From NCBI GenBank assembly GCA_002716405.1, contig PBBA01000005.1, forward strand, positions 17,113-81,112: a stretch of DNA of 64,000 nt, in the 5' to 3' direction. The stretch is from Chloroflexota bacterium. GTDB lineage: Bacteria > Chloroflexota > Dehalococcoidia > UBA2979. The notes under the pieces are model-generated. The model made no database searches. It was not told the DNA's origin and saw only the letters and a list, made by a program, of their open reading frames with translations. Shown piece by piece: positions 44,179 through 53,264 of this stretch. The translations under genes were made by a program, and so were the position numbers. Positions within the stretch are counted from its first letter, which is position 1, and each line of letters opens with the position of its first letter.

Positions 44179-44305
44179 ATATAAAGCGTAGCAGTGATAA
44201 GCTTTGTTGCGAAGTAAATCTAGCTTACAGGGGCATTCAGAGCTAGATTAAATTGATAGAAGAATAAAATTTACACTAACAATACAACTGATAGTGAGGT
44301 GTTTT

Positions 44306-45640
44306 GTGCGAATATTGTCACTCAGCCACCGATTAATGCATCCCAGTATAGATAATCATAATATTTTCAACTCACCTTCAGTGTTTGATTATGAAGCAAT
44401 AGTCGTAGACATAGGTGGGATAGCTAAAACTATTCAAAATGCAATTTCATCTGAAGAAAATTATCTAACACATTCGGATAGACAAGTGGTTAATGGTGAA
44501 ACATTAGACGAAGTTACAGGCATTAAAGATATTTTGTACCAGCGACAAGATGAATTTACAAGAGCCCTTGAAAATGGAGCTGTCATTGTTACTTTCATTG
44601 ACACACCCATTCAAATAACAGGAGTAAAAGGATTCCAAGGACTTGACCGATATTTTTTCTTACCTGCACCAATTGGAATAAATTGGGATCATTCAACCAT
44701 TAAGGGAGGAGAGGGTGTAACTGTATCGATCGTAGAAGATCAACATCCTTTAGTAAAAGTCCTCGAAGTTTATAGAACTGAGCTTCTATATAGATCTTAC
44801 TTAAATGAAAATGCTCCTAACATTGCAGGCAAAGTTAAAATAATTGCGCGCTCATCAGGTGCTGCAGTTTTAGCAGCAGAATTTAACGTTCTTAACGGCA
44901 AAGTTATATTTTTACCTACCCCTGTACCATCATTGAGTCAAACTACTTCTCAACGTGAAAGTGAAGCATTTGTAATAGCATTCCCAGAATTATTTAAACG
45001 AATGGATACTCCTCCACCAAACTGGATTCAAGAAATCGATATACCCGAACTTGACACACTGGAAACAGAAGAAGGTTTACGAAAAACAGAATTAGAGAGA
45101 ATAAAAGAATCTTTAGCAGAAGCAACTTCATTAGCAGATAGCAAAAGAAGTCTAAGGAATATTTTGTGGACAAATGGAGACCATGCCTTGAAATTTGCAG
45201 TGATCGAATGTGCAGAAATATTAGGATTCTCGATATCAGAAACACCCAAAAACGAGCTTATCCTTAGTAGTAATACAAAAGAGTTGTATACTGTAGCAGA
45301 AGGATCAATTGAAGCTATTGATATGAGCCCTCATTATAGACTCAGGGCACAAATTGATAAGGTAATTGAAAAAGAAAACCAGTCTCCCAGAGGGTTAATA
45401 ATCGCAAATGGGCAACGTTTAACAAGACCTGAAGAACGACAAAATGAAATTAGTGAACCACTTAGGATTGCAGCTGAGTCTGTAGGGTATGCAGTCGTCA
45501 CAGCACAAGAATTTTTCAATGCAACTATCGCAGCACTGAAGGGATTAGCTCCAGAAATATTAGAGGAAATTCATGAAAAACTATTGTCAACTGATGGAAT
45601 AGTCAACTTAACTGAAATCTATTCGAAAACAGAACAATAA
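44306..45640 (+). CDS. Uncharacterised protein with a degenerate restriction-endonuclease-like C-terminal domain
   Basis: I do not recognise a named family. The N-terminal half (to ~240) reads like a glutaminase-like or ThuA-like Rossmann fold: FDYEAIVVDIGG, LENGAVIVTFID, LDRYFFLP and AAEFNVLNGKVIFLPTPV. A Glu-rich helical linker follows. The C-terminal half (about 285-420) matches the pattern of PD-(D/E)xK-like modules: LWTNGDHALKFAVIECAEILGF, LILSS, LYTVAEGSIEAID, then GLIIANGQRLTRPEER and YAVVTAQEFF. The expected E-x-K core is replaced by VAEGS, so nuclease activity is doubtful. The track begins at GTG 44294; I prefer GTG 44306, four bases after AGGTG. It diverges from SRP RNA. Confidence 0.6.
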   Translation: MRILSLSHRLMHPSIDNHNIFNSPSVFDYEAIVVDIGGIAKTIQNAISSEENYLTHSDRQVVNGETLDEVTGIKDILYQRQDEFTRALENGAVIVTFIDTPIQITGVKGFQGLDRYFFLPAPIGINWDHSTIKGGEGVTVSIVEDQHPLVKVLEVYRTELLYRSYLNENAPNIAGKVKIIARSSGAAVLAAEFNVLNGKVIFLPTPVPSLSQTTSQRESEAFVIAFPELFKRMDTPPPNWIQEIDIPELDTLETEEGLRKTELERIKESLAEATSLADSKRSLRNILWTNGDHALKFAVIECAEILGFSISETPKNELILSSNTKELYTVAEGSIEAIDMSPHYRLRAQIDKVIEKENQSPRGLIIANGQRLTRPEERQNEISEPLRIAAESVGYAVVTAQEFFNATIAALKGLAPEILEEIHEKLLSTDGIVNLTEIYSKTEQ

Positions 45641-45652
45641 CAGAAGAAAATA

Positions 45653-46858
45653 TTAACTTTCAATTTCGACCAATTGTAACTCACGTTCAACTTCTGTAGG
45701 AGTCGTATAATCAACATTGTTAATATTAAAGCCAAATAGCTGTTCAAAATCTTCTCTATACCCTTCATAGTCTGTCAAATCATAAAGAGTATCATTAGTA
45801 ACATGGTTCCATATCTCAGAAACACGTTCTTGAATGTCATCTGACATCTCAAAATCATCAAGTCTTATTAAGTTATTCTCATCTGTTTTTGGAGAAGCAT
45901 TGTTTCGAAGTTGATCGCGAAATAGTCTTCCGATTTGATGAATTGTTTTTTCATGAATATCACGCTCTTTCATGATCTTAAATAAAATACTCATATATAG
46001 TGGTACGGCAGGAATAGCACTAGATGCTTGCGTTACGACTGCAGTATTAATACTCACCCATGCTCCACCATTATTAGTAGATAATAATTTATGCATTTCC
46101 CTAGCAGTAGACTCAAGATGTTTTTTTGCTTGGCCTATAGTCCCATCTCTATAAATTGCTGCAGATACTTCTGGGCCTATGTAAGAATAGGCAACTGTAC
46201 GAAATTGGTCGGAAAGTAAATCTTCTTGTTGCAAATAATCGACCCAATCTCGCCAATCTTCACCTCCCATAACTTTAACAGTATGTGTAATTTCATCTTG
46301 AGTAGCTGGTTCAAGTTCCGCATCGACAATTGAATGATTTCGTAAGTTAAAAGTATATCCTTTATATGTATTACCTATAGGCTTGAGAGTGCTATTCCAT
46401 ATATTACCGTCATGATCTATACGTCGGGGGGCAGCCAAGCTATAAATTAATAAATCAATATGACCAAATTTTTGTTTTAAAAAATTAACCGTAGTCTTTT
46501 TTACTTGCTGAGAAAAAGCATCTCCATTGATGGTATAAAGCTCCCTGGATTCAGACTTCGCTTGTTTGTGTGCTTCTACTAAGTTGTACCACCCTGCTGT
46601 AGCAGTTTTATTTGCAGTAGGAGGTTTTTCAAAACAGATTCCTAGAGTTTTATCACCATATCCAAAACATGATGTTAGTAGACTGGATAAACCATAACCT
46701 TGGCTGGATCCAATGATGAGAACATTTTTTGGCTCATCAGATAAAGAAAACTGCTTAGCAATTTCAATCTCTTTAGACACGCGCTTTGCGCAACCATCAG
46801 GATGGGCCGTCAATGAAATAAATCCACGCATTCTTGGTTCAACAATAATTTTTGCCAT
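45653..46858 (-). CDS. fabV: Trans-2-enoyl-CoA/ACP reductase, FabV/TER type
   Basis: Reduces the enoyl intermediate in fatty acid elongation using NAD(P)H. Features of the FabV/TER group: start KIIVEPRMRGFISLTAHPDGC, the nucleotide loop IGSSQGYGLSS, CFEKPPTANKTATAGWYN, INGDAFS, YSLAAPRR, and AYSYIGPE with a downstream KK that gives the Tyr-x8-Lys active-site pair. It is about 400 residues, typical and longer than FabI. I start at the ATG at 46858 (AAAAGGA seven bases upstream) rather than the TTG at 46873. It converges with the degenerate-nuclease ORF and follows lepA by ~50 bases. Confidence 0.94.
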   Translation of the reverse strand: MAKIIVEPRMRGFISLTAHPDGCAKRVSKEIEIAKQFSLSDEPKNVLIIGSSQGYGLSSLLTSCFGYGDKTLGICFEKPPTANKTATAGWYNLVEAHKQAKSESRELYTINGDAFSQQVKKTTVNFLKQKFGHIDLLIYSLAAPRRIDHDGNIWNSTLKPIGNTYKGYTFNLRNHSIVDAELEPATQDEITHTVKVMGGEDWRDWVDYLQQEDLLSDQFRTVAYSYIGPEVSAAIYRDGTIGQAKKHLESTAREMHKLLSTNNGGAWVSINTAVVTQASSAIPAVPLYMSILFKIMKERDIHEKTIHQIGRLFRDQLRNNASPKTDENNLIRLDDFEMSDDIQERVSEIWNHVTNDTLYDLTDYEGYREDFEQLFGFNINNVDYTTPTEVERELQLVEIES

Positions 46859-46910
46859 TTTATTCCTTTTCAATCACAGGACATTAGATAAACGAAATTG
46901 AGACAGCAGT

Positions 46911-48728
46911 CTAATCTCTTAACTTTAAAACAGCCATGAATGCCTCTTGGGGAACCTCCACTGCTCCAACCATCTTCATGCGCTTTTTACCAGCTTTTTG
47001 TTTTTCAAGTAATTTTCGCTTCCTTGTTACATCACCACCATAACATTTTGCGAGAACATTTTTACGCATCGCACGAACGGTCTCTCGCGCTACTACCTTC
47101 CCACCTATCGCTGCTTGAATAGGAACATCAAATAATTGCCGCGGAATTAGTTCTTTTAGTGATGTAACTAATAATCTTCCATTGCGGGCGGCATTTTCTG
47201 CAGGAACTATTGTAGATAATGCATCGACAGCCTCTCCATTAACCAATATTTCTAAACGCTGGACTTTCGCAGGGCGATATTTTTCGATTTGATAATCTAG
47301 CGCAGCATATCCTTGAGTACGAGATTTCAATTGATCATAAAATTCAACTAAAATTTCTGAAAGTGGCATCGCGTAGGTCGCTAAAACACGAGATGAACCT
47401 TCGTCTTCAGCATGATCCAAATAGTCTAATTTATCAAACTCACCTCTCCGTTCATCGACTAAATTCATTACAGCGCCAATATATCGTGCTGGCATGGTAA
47501 CGGATAAATTTACCCACGGTTCTCTAATTTCATCAATTTGATTAGGGGTAGGAAGTTTTGCAGGAGAATCAATGAGTAATATCGATCCGTCTTTACGAAG
47601 AATTTCATATTCAACAGAAGGTGCCGTTGCTATTAACTCAAGTCCAAATTCTCTCTCAAGTCTCTCCTCAACAATTTCCATATGTAGCAAACCTAAAAAA
47701 CCACATCTGAACCCAAATCCAAGTGCACCCGAAGTTTCAGGTTGCCATTGCAATGATGCATCATTAAGACTTAATCTTTCCAAAGCTTCACGCAATTCAG
47801 GATATTGTTCAGGATCAGTAGGATACAACCCAGCAAAAACCATTGCCTGTGCTGGTTTATATCCATCCAAAGGATCTTTGGCACCATTATTTGCAAAAGT
47901 TAAAGTATCGCCAACACGACTGTCCTGCACACCTTTCAAACCAGTAGCAACATATCCTACTTGTCCAGCTTTAAGATTCTTTGCAGTTCGCAGATCAGGA
48001 GAAAAATATCCAATCTCTATAGGATCAAACCGCCGATCTTGTTGCATTAATTTTAATGTTTCTTTCTCCGAAATCATGCCTTCAATGACACGTAAGTAAA
48101 TCAGCACACCTTTATAAGCATCATATTTCGCATCAAACACTAGGGCACGCAATGTTTGTTCATGCGTACCTTGAGGATGTGGAATTTTGTCGACAATCGT
48201 CTGCAATATTTCTTCAACACCTTCTCCTGTTTTACCTGATGCAAAAAGTATTTCATCTGGATCAAAACCGATAACATCAATCAGTTCCAAGGCCACTCTT
48301 TCAGGCTCTGCTGAAGGTAGATCAATTTTATTTACAATAGGTATTAATTTTAGATCCATGTTCAAAGCTTGGTAAACATTAGCAAGAGTTTGAGCTTGAA
48401 TTCCTTGTGTGGCATCAACAATTAATAAAGCTCCTTCACAAGCTGCTAATGCACGGGAAACTTCATATGCAAAATCAACATGACCAGGGGTATCAATAAG
48501 ATTTAATTCAAAGACCTGGTCTGTGCGATCACGAAAATGCATACGCACAGCCTGTGCTTTAATTGTTATACCTTTTTCTCTCTCTAAATCCATCGAATCA
48601 AGAAATTGTTGTTGCATATCACGGTGATCGACTACCCCAGTTTTTTCTAGAATACGATCAGCTAACGTCGACTTGCCGTGGTCGATGTGTGCAATGATTG
48701 AAAAATTTCGAATTAAAGAAGCATCCAC
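46911..48728 (-). CDS. lepA: Elongation factor 4 (LepA)
   Basis: Ribosome-associated GTPase that back-translocates or remodels stalled ribosomes. GTPase motifs AHIDHGKSTLADRIL, DTPGHVDFAYEV and NKIDLP are at the N-terminus; the unique C-terminal block GGDVTRKRKLLEKQKAGKKRMK is the LepA signature. The length of 605 is normal. It stands alone, with short gaps to fabV and the Opp ATPase. Confidence 0.97.
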   Translation of the reverse strand: MDASLIRNFSIIAHIDHGKSTLADRILEKTGVVDHRDMQQQFLDSMDLEREKGITIKAQAVRMHFRDRTDQVFELNLIDTPGHVDFAYEVSRALAACEGALLIVDATQGIQAQTLANVYQALNMDLKLIPIVNKIDLPSAEPERVALELIDVIGFDPDEILFASGKTGEGVEEILQTIVDKIPHPQGTHEQTLRALVFDAKYDAYKGVLIYLRVIEGMISEKETLKLMQQDRRFDPIEIGYFSPDLRTAKNLKAGQVGYVATGLKGVQDSRVGDTLTFANNGAKDPLDGYKPAQAMVFAGLYPTDPEQYPELREALERLSLNDASLQWQPETSGALGFGFRCGFLGLLHMEIVEERLEREFGLELIATAPSVEYEILRKDGSILLIDSPAKLPTPNQIDEIREPWVNLSVTMPARYIGAVMNLVDERRGEFDKLDYLDHAEDEGSSRVLATYAMPLSEILVEFYDQLKSRTQGYAALDYQIEKYRPAKVQRLEILVNGEAVDALSTIVPAENAARNGRLLVTSLKELIPRQLFDVPIQAAIGGKVVARETVRAMRKNVLAKCYGGDVTRKRKLLEKQKAGKKRMKMVGAVEVPQEAFMAVLKLRD

Positions 48729-48803
48729 TGAACGATCGTAGCTTCTCTATCCATCTATGTCGAAGTTAATATTAAGATTTTAAATCTCGTACCGACTTCA
48801 ATA

Positions 48804-49820
48804 TTAGTCTGACATACAACATTCACAATTAGCGACCCAATGACCCGGACTGACTTCAGTTAATTCAGGAGTTGTATCAGAACATGTACATCCTGTAGTT
48901 CCTTGTCGAGTACATCGAGTTCTAAATACACAACCTGCAGGAGGGTTAAGTGGACTAGGAACATCGCCTTCAAGAATAATTCTTTCACGTGTTTTTTCAA
49001 CCACAGGATCTGGAATAGGAACAGCAGACAACAGTGCCTTTGTATAAGCATGGATAGGGTTGTTATAAAGTTCGTTAGCCTCTGAAAGCTCAACAATATG
49101 TCCCAAATACATAACTGCAATACGATCACTAATGTGTTTTACTACTGATAAATCATGAGCAATGAACAAATAAGTTAGTCCGAATTCTGTCTGTAAGTCC
49201 TCAAGTAAGTTAACTACTTGCGCTTGAATCGAAACGTCAAGCGCTGACACAGGTTCATCGCAAACAATAAAGTCTGGTTCAACTGCCAAAGCTCGAGCTA
49301 TACCAATACGTTGGCGTTGTCCTCCTGAAAATTCATGTGGATACCGTTTGGCGAACAATGGATTAAGACCAACCGCATTCATAATAAATTCAATTCGTTC
49401 GCGTCTTTCTTGCCCTTTATATAATCCATGGATAGCCATAGGCTCTCCAATTATTTGAGAAACTGTCATTCTTGGATTAAGGCTAGAAAATGGGTCTTGG
49501 AAAATCATCTGCATCCTACGGCGGAATCGTCTTAACTCACTACCTTTTAGATCGGTTAATTCAACTCCATCAAATTCCACAGAACCAGCGGTTGGTCTAT
49601 GTAGTTGAAGAATTGCACGCCCGGTAGTGGATTTTCCACATCCAGACTCCCCTACAAGCCCTAATGTCTCATTCTTCGCAACATCAAATGTCAAACCATC
49701 AACAGCTTTTACATCAGCCGTATGACGTTGAATCAACAAACCTTCAGTTACTGGGAAGTACATCTTCAAGTCTTTAACTGACACTAACGTATCGTTAGGG
49801 TTGGATTCTGCTGTTACCAC
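48804..49820 (-). CDS. Oligopeptide/dipeptide ABC transporter ATP-binding protein (OppF/DppF-like)
   Basis: Hydrolyses ATP to drive peptide import. [15 protein letters not shown] (Walker A), [13 protein letters not shown] (Q-loop), [32 protein letters not shown] (signature plus Walker B) and the C-terminal Opp/Dpp tail [14 protein letters not shown] are all present. That tail has an unusual cluster of cysteines ([11 protein letters not shown] and CECCMSD). It is the second of two ATPases; starts at GTG with GGAGG six bases upstream. No permease or binding protein is in the window. Confidence 0.95.
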   Translation of the reverse strand: MVTAESNPNDTLVSVKDLKMYFPVTEGLLIQRHTADVKAVDGLTFDVAKNETLGLVGESGCGKSTTGRAILQLHRPTAGSVEFDGVELTDLKGSELRRFRRRMQMIFQDPFSSLNPRMTVSQIIGEPMAIHGLYKGQERRERIEFIMNAVGLNPLFAKRYPHEFSGGQRQRIGIARALAVEPDFIVCDEPVSALDVSIQAQVVNLLEDLQTEFGLTYLFIAHDLSVVKHISDRIAVMYLGHIVELSEANELYNNPIHAYTKALLSAVPIPDPVVEKTRERIILEGDVPSPLNPPAGCVFRTRCTRQGTTGCTCSDTTPELTEVSPGHWVANCECCMSD

Positions 49821-49879
49821 TATAAACCTCCAATTGAATTGGACTATTCCAATTTTTTATATATACAATCTAATCAATT

Positions 49880-50878
49880 TTAAGCTGGTACTGTGTCCCT
49901 ACTCATACAGCATGGACAATCAGCAACCCAATGACCCGGACTGATTTCAGTCAATTCAGGAGTGCCTTCAGAAGAGCAAAAACAACTTTCATCCTTCGGA
50001 CAGCGTGGCTGGAATGCACAACCATGAATTTCATCAATCAGTAGAGGGGGTTGCCCTTCAATAGTAGCTAATCGAACATGTTCCTCATCATCAAGTCGAG
50101 GCACAGAAGCCATTAAACCCACTGTGTATCCGTGTTGAGGGTTATGGAAAACATTCTCTGCTGTACTACTTTCGATAATTCTTCCCGCATACATAACATT
50201 GACACGATCGGCGTATCGAGCAACTACGCCCAAATTGTGTGTAATAATCAAGACAGCTGTACCCAAATCTTTAGATAAGTTACCCATAATCTCCATGACC
50301 TGAGCTTGAATAGTTACATCTAAAGCAGTAGTAGGTTCATCAGCAATTAATAGCTTTGGATTACAAGATAATGCCATTGCTATCATCACACGTTGACGCA
50401 TACCTCCGGAAAATTGGTGGGGGTAATCATTTATTCTACCTGCAGCATCTGGTATTCCTACTAATTCCAAAAGCTCTATTGATCTCGTTGTTGCTTCACT
50501 ATCATTTAAACCCAGATGTAAAATGATTGATTCACGAATTTGTTGGCCAATAGTTAGAACAGGGTTCAATGAAGTCATCGGTTCTTGAAAAACCATTGAA
50601 ATACGATTACCTCGGATAGCACGCATTTCTTCATCAGATGCTTCTAAAAGGTTTTGACCTTCGAAAATAATCTCGCCGTCGACAATTCGCCCCGGAGGAC
50701 TAGGAATTAATCTTAGAATTGACATTGCCGTAACAGATTTACCACAACCTGATTCCCCAACAAGTGCGAGTGTTTCACCCTCATCAACATGCCACGTAAC
50801 ACCATCAACGGCTCTAACAACACCTTCTTCAGTAAAAAAATGTGTCTTAAGGTTGTTTACATCTAGCAATCTAGCCAT
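49880..50878 (-). CDS. Oligopeptide/dipeptide ABC transporter ATP-binding protein (OppD/DppD-like)
   Basis: The companion ATPase. [62 protein letters not shown] and the Opp/Dpp C-terminal region [10 protein letters not shown] are diagnostic. Like its partner it ends in a cysteine-rich tail ([14 protein letters not shown] and CPCCMSRD). The pair lies head-to-tail, 59 bases apart, and is separated from tRNA-Leu by a short gap. The membrane and binding subunits must be encoded elsewhere. Confidence 0.95.
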   Translation of the reverse strand: MARLLDVNNLKTHFFTEEGVVRAVDGVTWHVDEGETLALVGESGCGKSVTAMSILRLIPSPPGRIVDGEIIFEGQNLLEASDEEMRAIRGNRISMVFQEPMTSLNPVLTIGQQIRESIILHLGLNDSEATTRSIELLELVGIPDAAGRINDYPHQFSGGMRQRVMIAMALSCNPKLLIADEPTTALDVTIQAQVMEIMGNLSKDLGTAVLIITHNLGVVARYADRVNVMYAGRIIESSTAENVFHNPQHGYTVGLMASVPRLDDEEHVRLATIEGQPPLLIDEIHGCAFQPRCPKDESCFCSSEGTPELTEISPGHWVADCPCCMSRDTVPA

Positions 50879-50944
50879 AGATCCCCCTTACGATCATGCC
50901 TACCCTATTATTTCACAACTCCCACATCCAATATAACAGAATAT

Positions 50945-51029
50945 TGGTGGGGAAGAGGAGACTCGAACTCCTACGCCTCGCGGCACGTGATCCTAAATCA
51001 CGCGCGTCTGCCAATTCCGCCACTTCCCC
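50945..51029 (-). tRNA. tRNA-Leu(TAG)
   Basis: Minus strand: acceptor GGGGAAG pairs with CTTCCCC; anticodon arm GTGAT TTAGGAT with TAG anticodon; long variable arm (TGCCGCGAGGCGT); T-arm GGAGTTCGAGTCTCC; discriminator A; encoded CCA. Length 85. Confidence 0.96.
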
Positions 51030-51122
51030 TATCAAGTTCGAGCTCTGGCGATTACTCTAACAGAACTCTCTGCTTTCGGCCTCTGATATTGTCAAAAATA
51101 TTTCATTAAACAATATATGCTC

Positions 51123-51197
51123 TGGTGAGCCCCCGGGGAGTCGAACCCCGAACCGGCTGATTAAGAGTCAGCTGCTCTGCCATTGAGCTAGAGGCCC
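51123..51197 (-). tRNA. tRNA-Lys(CTT)
   Basis: Minus strand: acceptor GGGCCTC pairs with GGGGCTC (with G-T pairs); anticodon arm GCTGA CTCTTAA TCAGC gives CTT; T-arm CGGGGTTCGACTCCCCG; discriminator A; encoded CCA. Length 75. Confidence 0.94.
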
Positions 51198-51301
51198 GGC
51201 AGGAAGGTAACTCCCTTCAGAGAAAGTGTCAATACTCTCAGGCAATATATGCGTTAATTGCAAGACTTACAATAGCTAATAGATATATAATTCTTATTTG
51301 T

Positions 51302-51332
51302 TTGCATTGTGGCCATCACAATTCTATATAAT
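51302..51332 (+). promoter_or_regulatory. Candidate promoter of tRNA-Val with dyad in spacer
   Basis: TTGCAT and TATATA are 17 bases apart, with TATATAAT as a strong -10 region about 20 bases before the tRNA. The spacer contains the dyad ATTGTG-GCCAT-CACAAT. It may also serve thrS. Confidence 0.4.
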
Positions 51333-51350
51333 TACTCCTTCATTGGTGAG

Positions 51351-51427
51351 GGGCGGTTAGCTCAGTTGGCTAGAGCGCTTGCTCGACACGCAAGAGGTCA
51401 CTGGTTCAAGTCCAGTACCGCCCACCA
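51351..51427 (+). tRNA. tRNA-Val(GAC)
   Basis: Acceptor GGGCGGT pairs with ACCGCCC; anticodon arm CTTGC TCGACAC GCAAG gives GAC; T-arm CTGGTTCAAGTCCAG; discriminator A; encoded CCA. Length 77. It precedes thrS by 33 bases. Confidence 0.97.
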
Positions 51428-51460
51428 ACTTTAAATGAAAAGGAATTCGATACTATTACT

Positions 51461-53224
51461 ATGAGCAGTACTGAAGAGAACAATCAACAATTTTCTACAT
51501 TAGAAGATCAAGAAGAAAAATTACGTCGGATGAGACATTCTGCTGCTCACATTCTGGCAGAGGCAGTATTAGAAACTTTTCCAGAAGCGAAATATGCTAT
51601 AGGCCCTCCTATAGATAATGGCTTCTATTATGATTTTGAATTACCACGATCTTTAACTCCTGAAGATCTAATTTCGCTGGAAAAAAGAATGCGCAAAACT
51701 GTAAAAAAGAATGTTGCCATTACAGGTGAACTAATCCCAAAAGAAAAAGCACGCAGAATTTTTGCAGATCAGCCTTATAAATTAGAACTGATCGACGACT
51801 TAGATGAGGAACTAGTAGGGCATTTTCAGCACGCAGAATTTCAAGACCTCTGTCGAGGAGGACATACAGATCGAACTGGTGAAATTGGCTCTTTTAAACT
51901 AAGCCACGTTGCAGGGGCATATTGGCGAGGTGATGAAAAAAACACCATGCTACAGCGAATATATGGTTTGTTATTTTTCACAGACTCAGAGTTACAAGAC
52001 TATATTGAAGCACGGGAAGAAGCTGAACGAAGAGATCATCGAAGAATAGGACGTGAATTAGATCTTTTCTCGACACATGAAGAGTACGGACCTGGTTTAG
52101 TATATTGGCATCCAAAGGGTGGACGTGTGCGCGTGGAAATCGAAGATGTTTGGAAGTTAAAACATTATGAAAATGGATATGAAATTGTTTTTACTCCACA
52201 TACTGGAAAGGCAAGCCTTTGGGAACAAAGTGGACACTTAGATTTCTATTCAGAGGGCATGTTTTCACCAATGGATATTGATGGTTCAAACTACTATATG
52301 AAACCTATGAATTGTCCATTTCATATTCAAATTTTTCGAAACACAAGAAGATCCTACCGTGAACTACCAATGCGACTTGCAGAACTGGGAACAGTCTACC
52401 GTTATGAAAGATCAGGTGTTTTACACGGATTAATGCGAGTAAGAGGATTCACACAAGATGATGCGCACATTATTTGCACTGCTACACAAATGGAGAATGA
52501 AATAGTTGCAGTAGTTGATTTTGTCCTAGAGTTATTAAGACTCTTTGGATTTACAGAATTCGAAGCAAACCTTTCAACTCAACCTGCAAAATCTGTAGGA
52601 GAAAAAACACAATGGGACGAGGCAGAAAAAGCTTTAGAAAGATCATTGAAACGTGCCAATCTCCCTTACGAAATAGATGAAGGGGGAGGAGCATTCTATG
52701 GTCCTAAAATCGATATCCATTTAAAAGATACATTGGGGCGTAAGTGGCAATGTTCAACTGTACAATTCGACTTCAATCTTCCAGAAAGATTTAATATGAC
52801 TTATATCGGCGAGGATGGTAACGAACATCGACCATATATGATACATAGAGCATTACTTGGATCTATCGAAAGATTTTTTGGCATACTACTCGAACATTAT
52901 GGAGGTGCTCTTCCGTTATGGCTTTCTCCCATACAAGCAGTCATAATACCAATAGCAGACCGTCATAATGAATTCGCCTTTACATTAAAAAATAATTTAG
53001 CTACTAACGGATTACGCATAGATGTTGATGATTCAAATGAACGTATGGGCAATAAAATTCGTAAGGCACAGCTTCAAAAAATACCATATATGCTAATCGC
53101 TGGAGATCGAGAAATTGAGGCTAATCAAGTAGCAATAAGACGTCGAAACGGCGAAGATTTAGGTACGATGAATCTCGAAGATGTCAACGAACTTTTATCT
53201 CGTGAAAAAATAAATCGCACATAA
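51461..53224 (+). CDS. thrS: Threonyl-tRNA synthetase, short form without TGS domain
   Basis: Charges tRNA-Thr. The N-terminal TGS domain is absent; the protein begins with the editing domain (HSAAHILAEAVLE at 26-38 with the HxxxH pair, and LCRGGHTDRTG near 136). The class II core has MKPMNCPFHIQIF (zinc-binding Cys), LAELGTVYRYERSG and the C-terminal anticodon-binding domain. Total 587 residues, about 60 shorter than the full type. It follows tRNA-Val and probably shares its promoter. No T-box leader is visible. Confidence 0.96.
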   Translation: MSSTEENNQQFSTLEDQEEKLRRMRHSAAHILAEAVLETFPEAKYAIGPPIDNGFYYDFELPRSLTPEDLISLEKRMRKTVKKNVAITGELIPKEKARRIFADQPYKLELIDDLDEELVGHFQHAEFQDLCRGGHTDRTGEIGSFKLSHVAGAYWRGDEKNTMLQRIYGLLFFTDSELQDYIEAREEAERRDHRRIGRELDLFSTHEEYGPGLVYWHPKGGRVRVEIEDVWKLKHYENGYEIVFTPHTGKASLWEQSGHLDFYSEGMFSPMDIDGSNYYMKPMNCPFHIQIFRNTRRSYRELPMRLAELGTVYRYERSGVLHGLMRVRGFTQDDAHIICTATQMENEIVAVVDFVLELLRLFGFTEFEANLSTQPAKSVGEKTQWDEAEKALERSLKRANLPYEIDEGGGAFYGPKIDIHLKDTLGRKWQCSTVQFDFNLPERFNMTYIGEDGNEHRPYMIHRALLGSIERFFGILLEHYGGALPLWLSPIQAVIIPIADRHNEFAFTLKNNLATNGLRIDVDDSNERMGNKIRKAQLQKIPYMLIAGDREIEANQVAIRRRNGEDLGTMNLEDVNELLSREKINRT

Positions 53225-53264
53225 CTATTTTCTAGCTAGAATATTCGACAATAGAGGTAACTAA

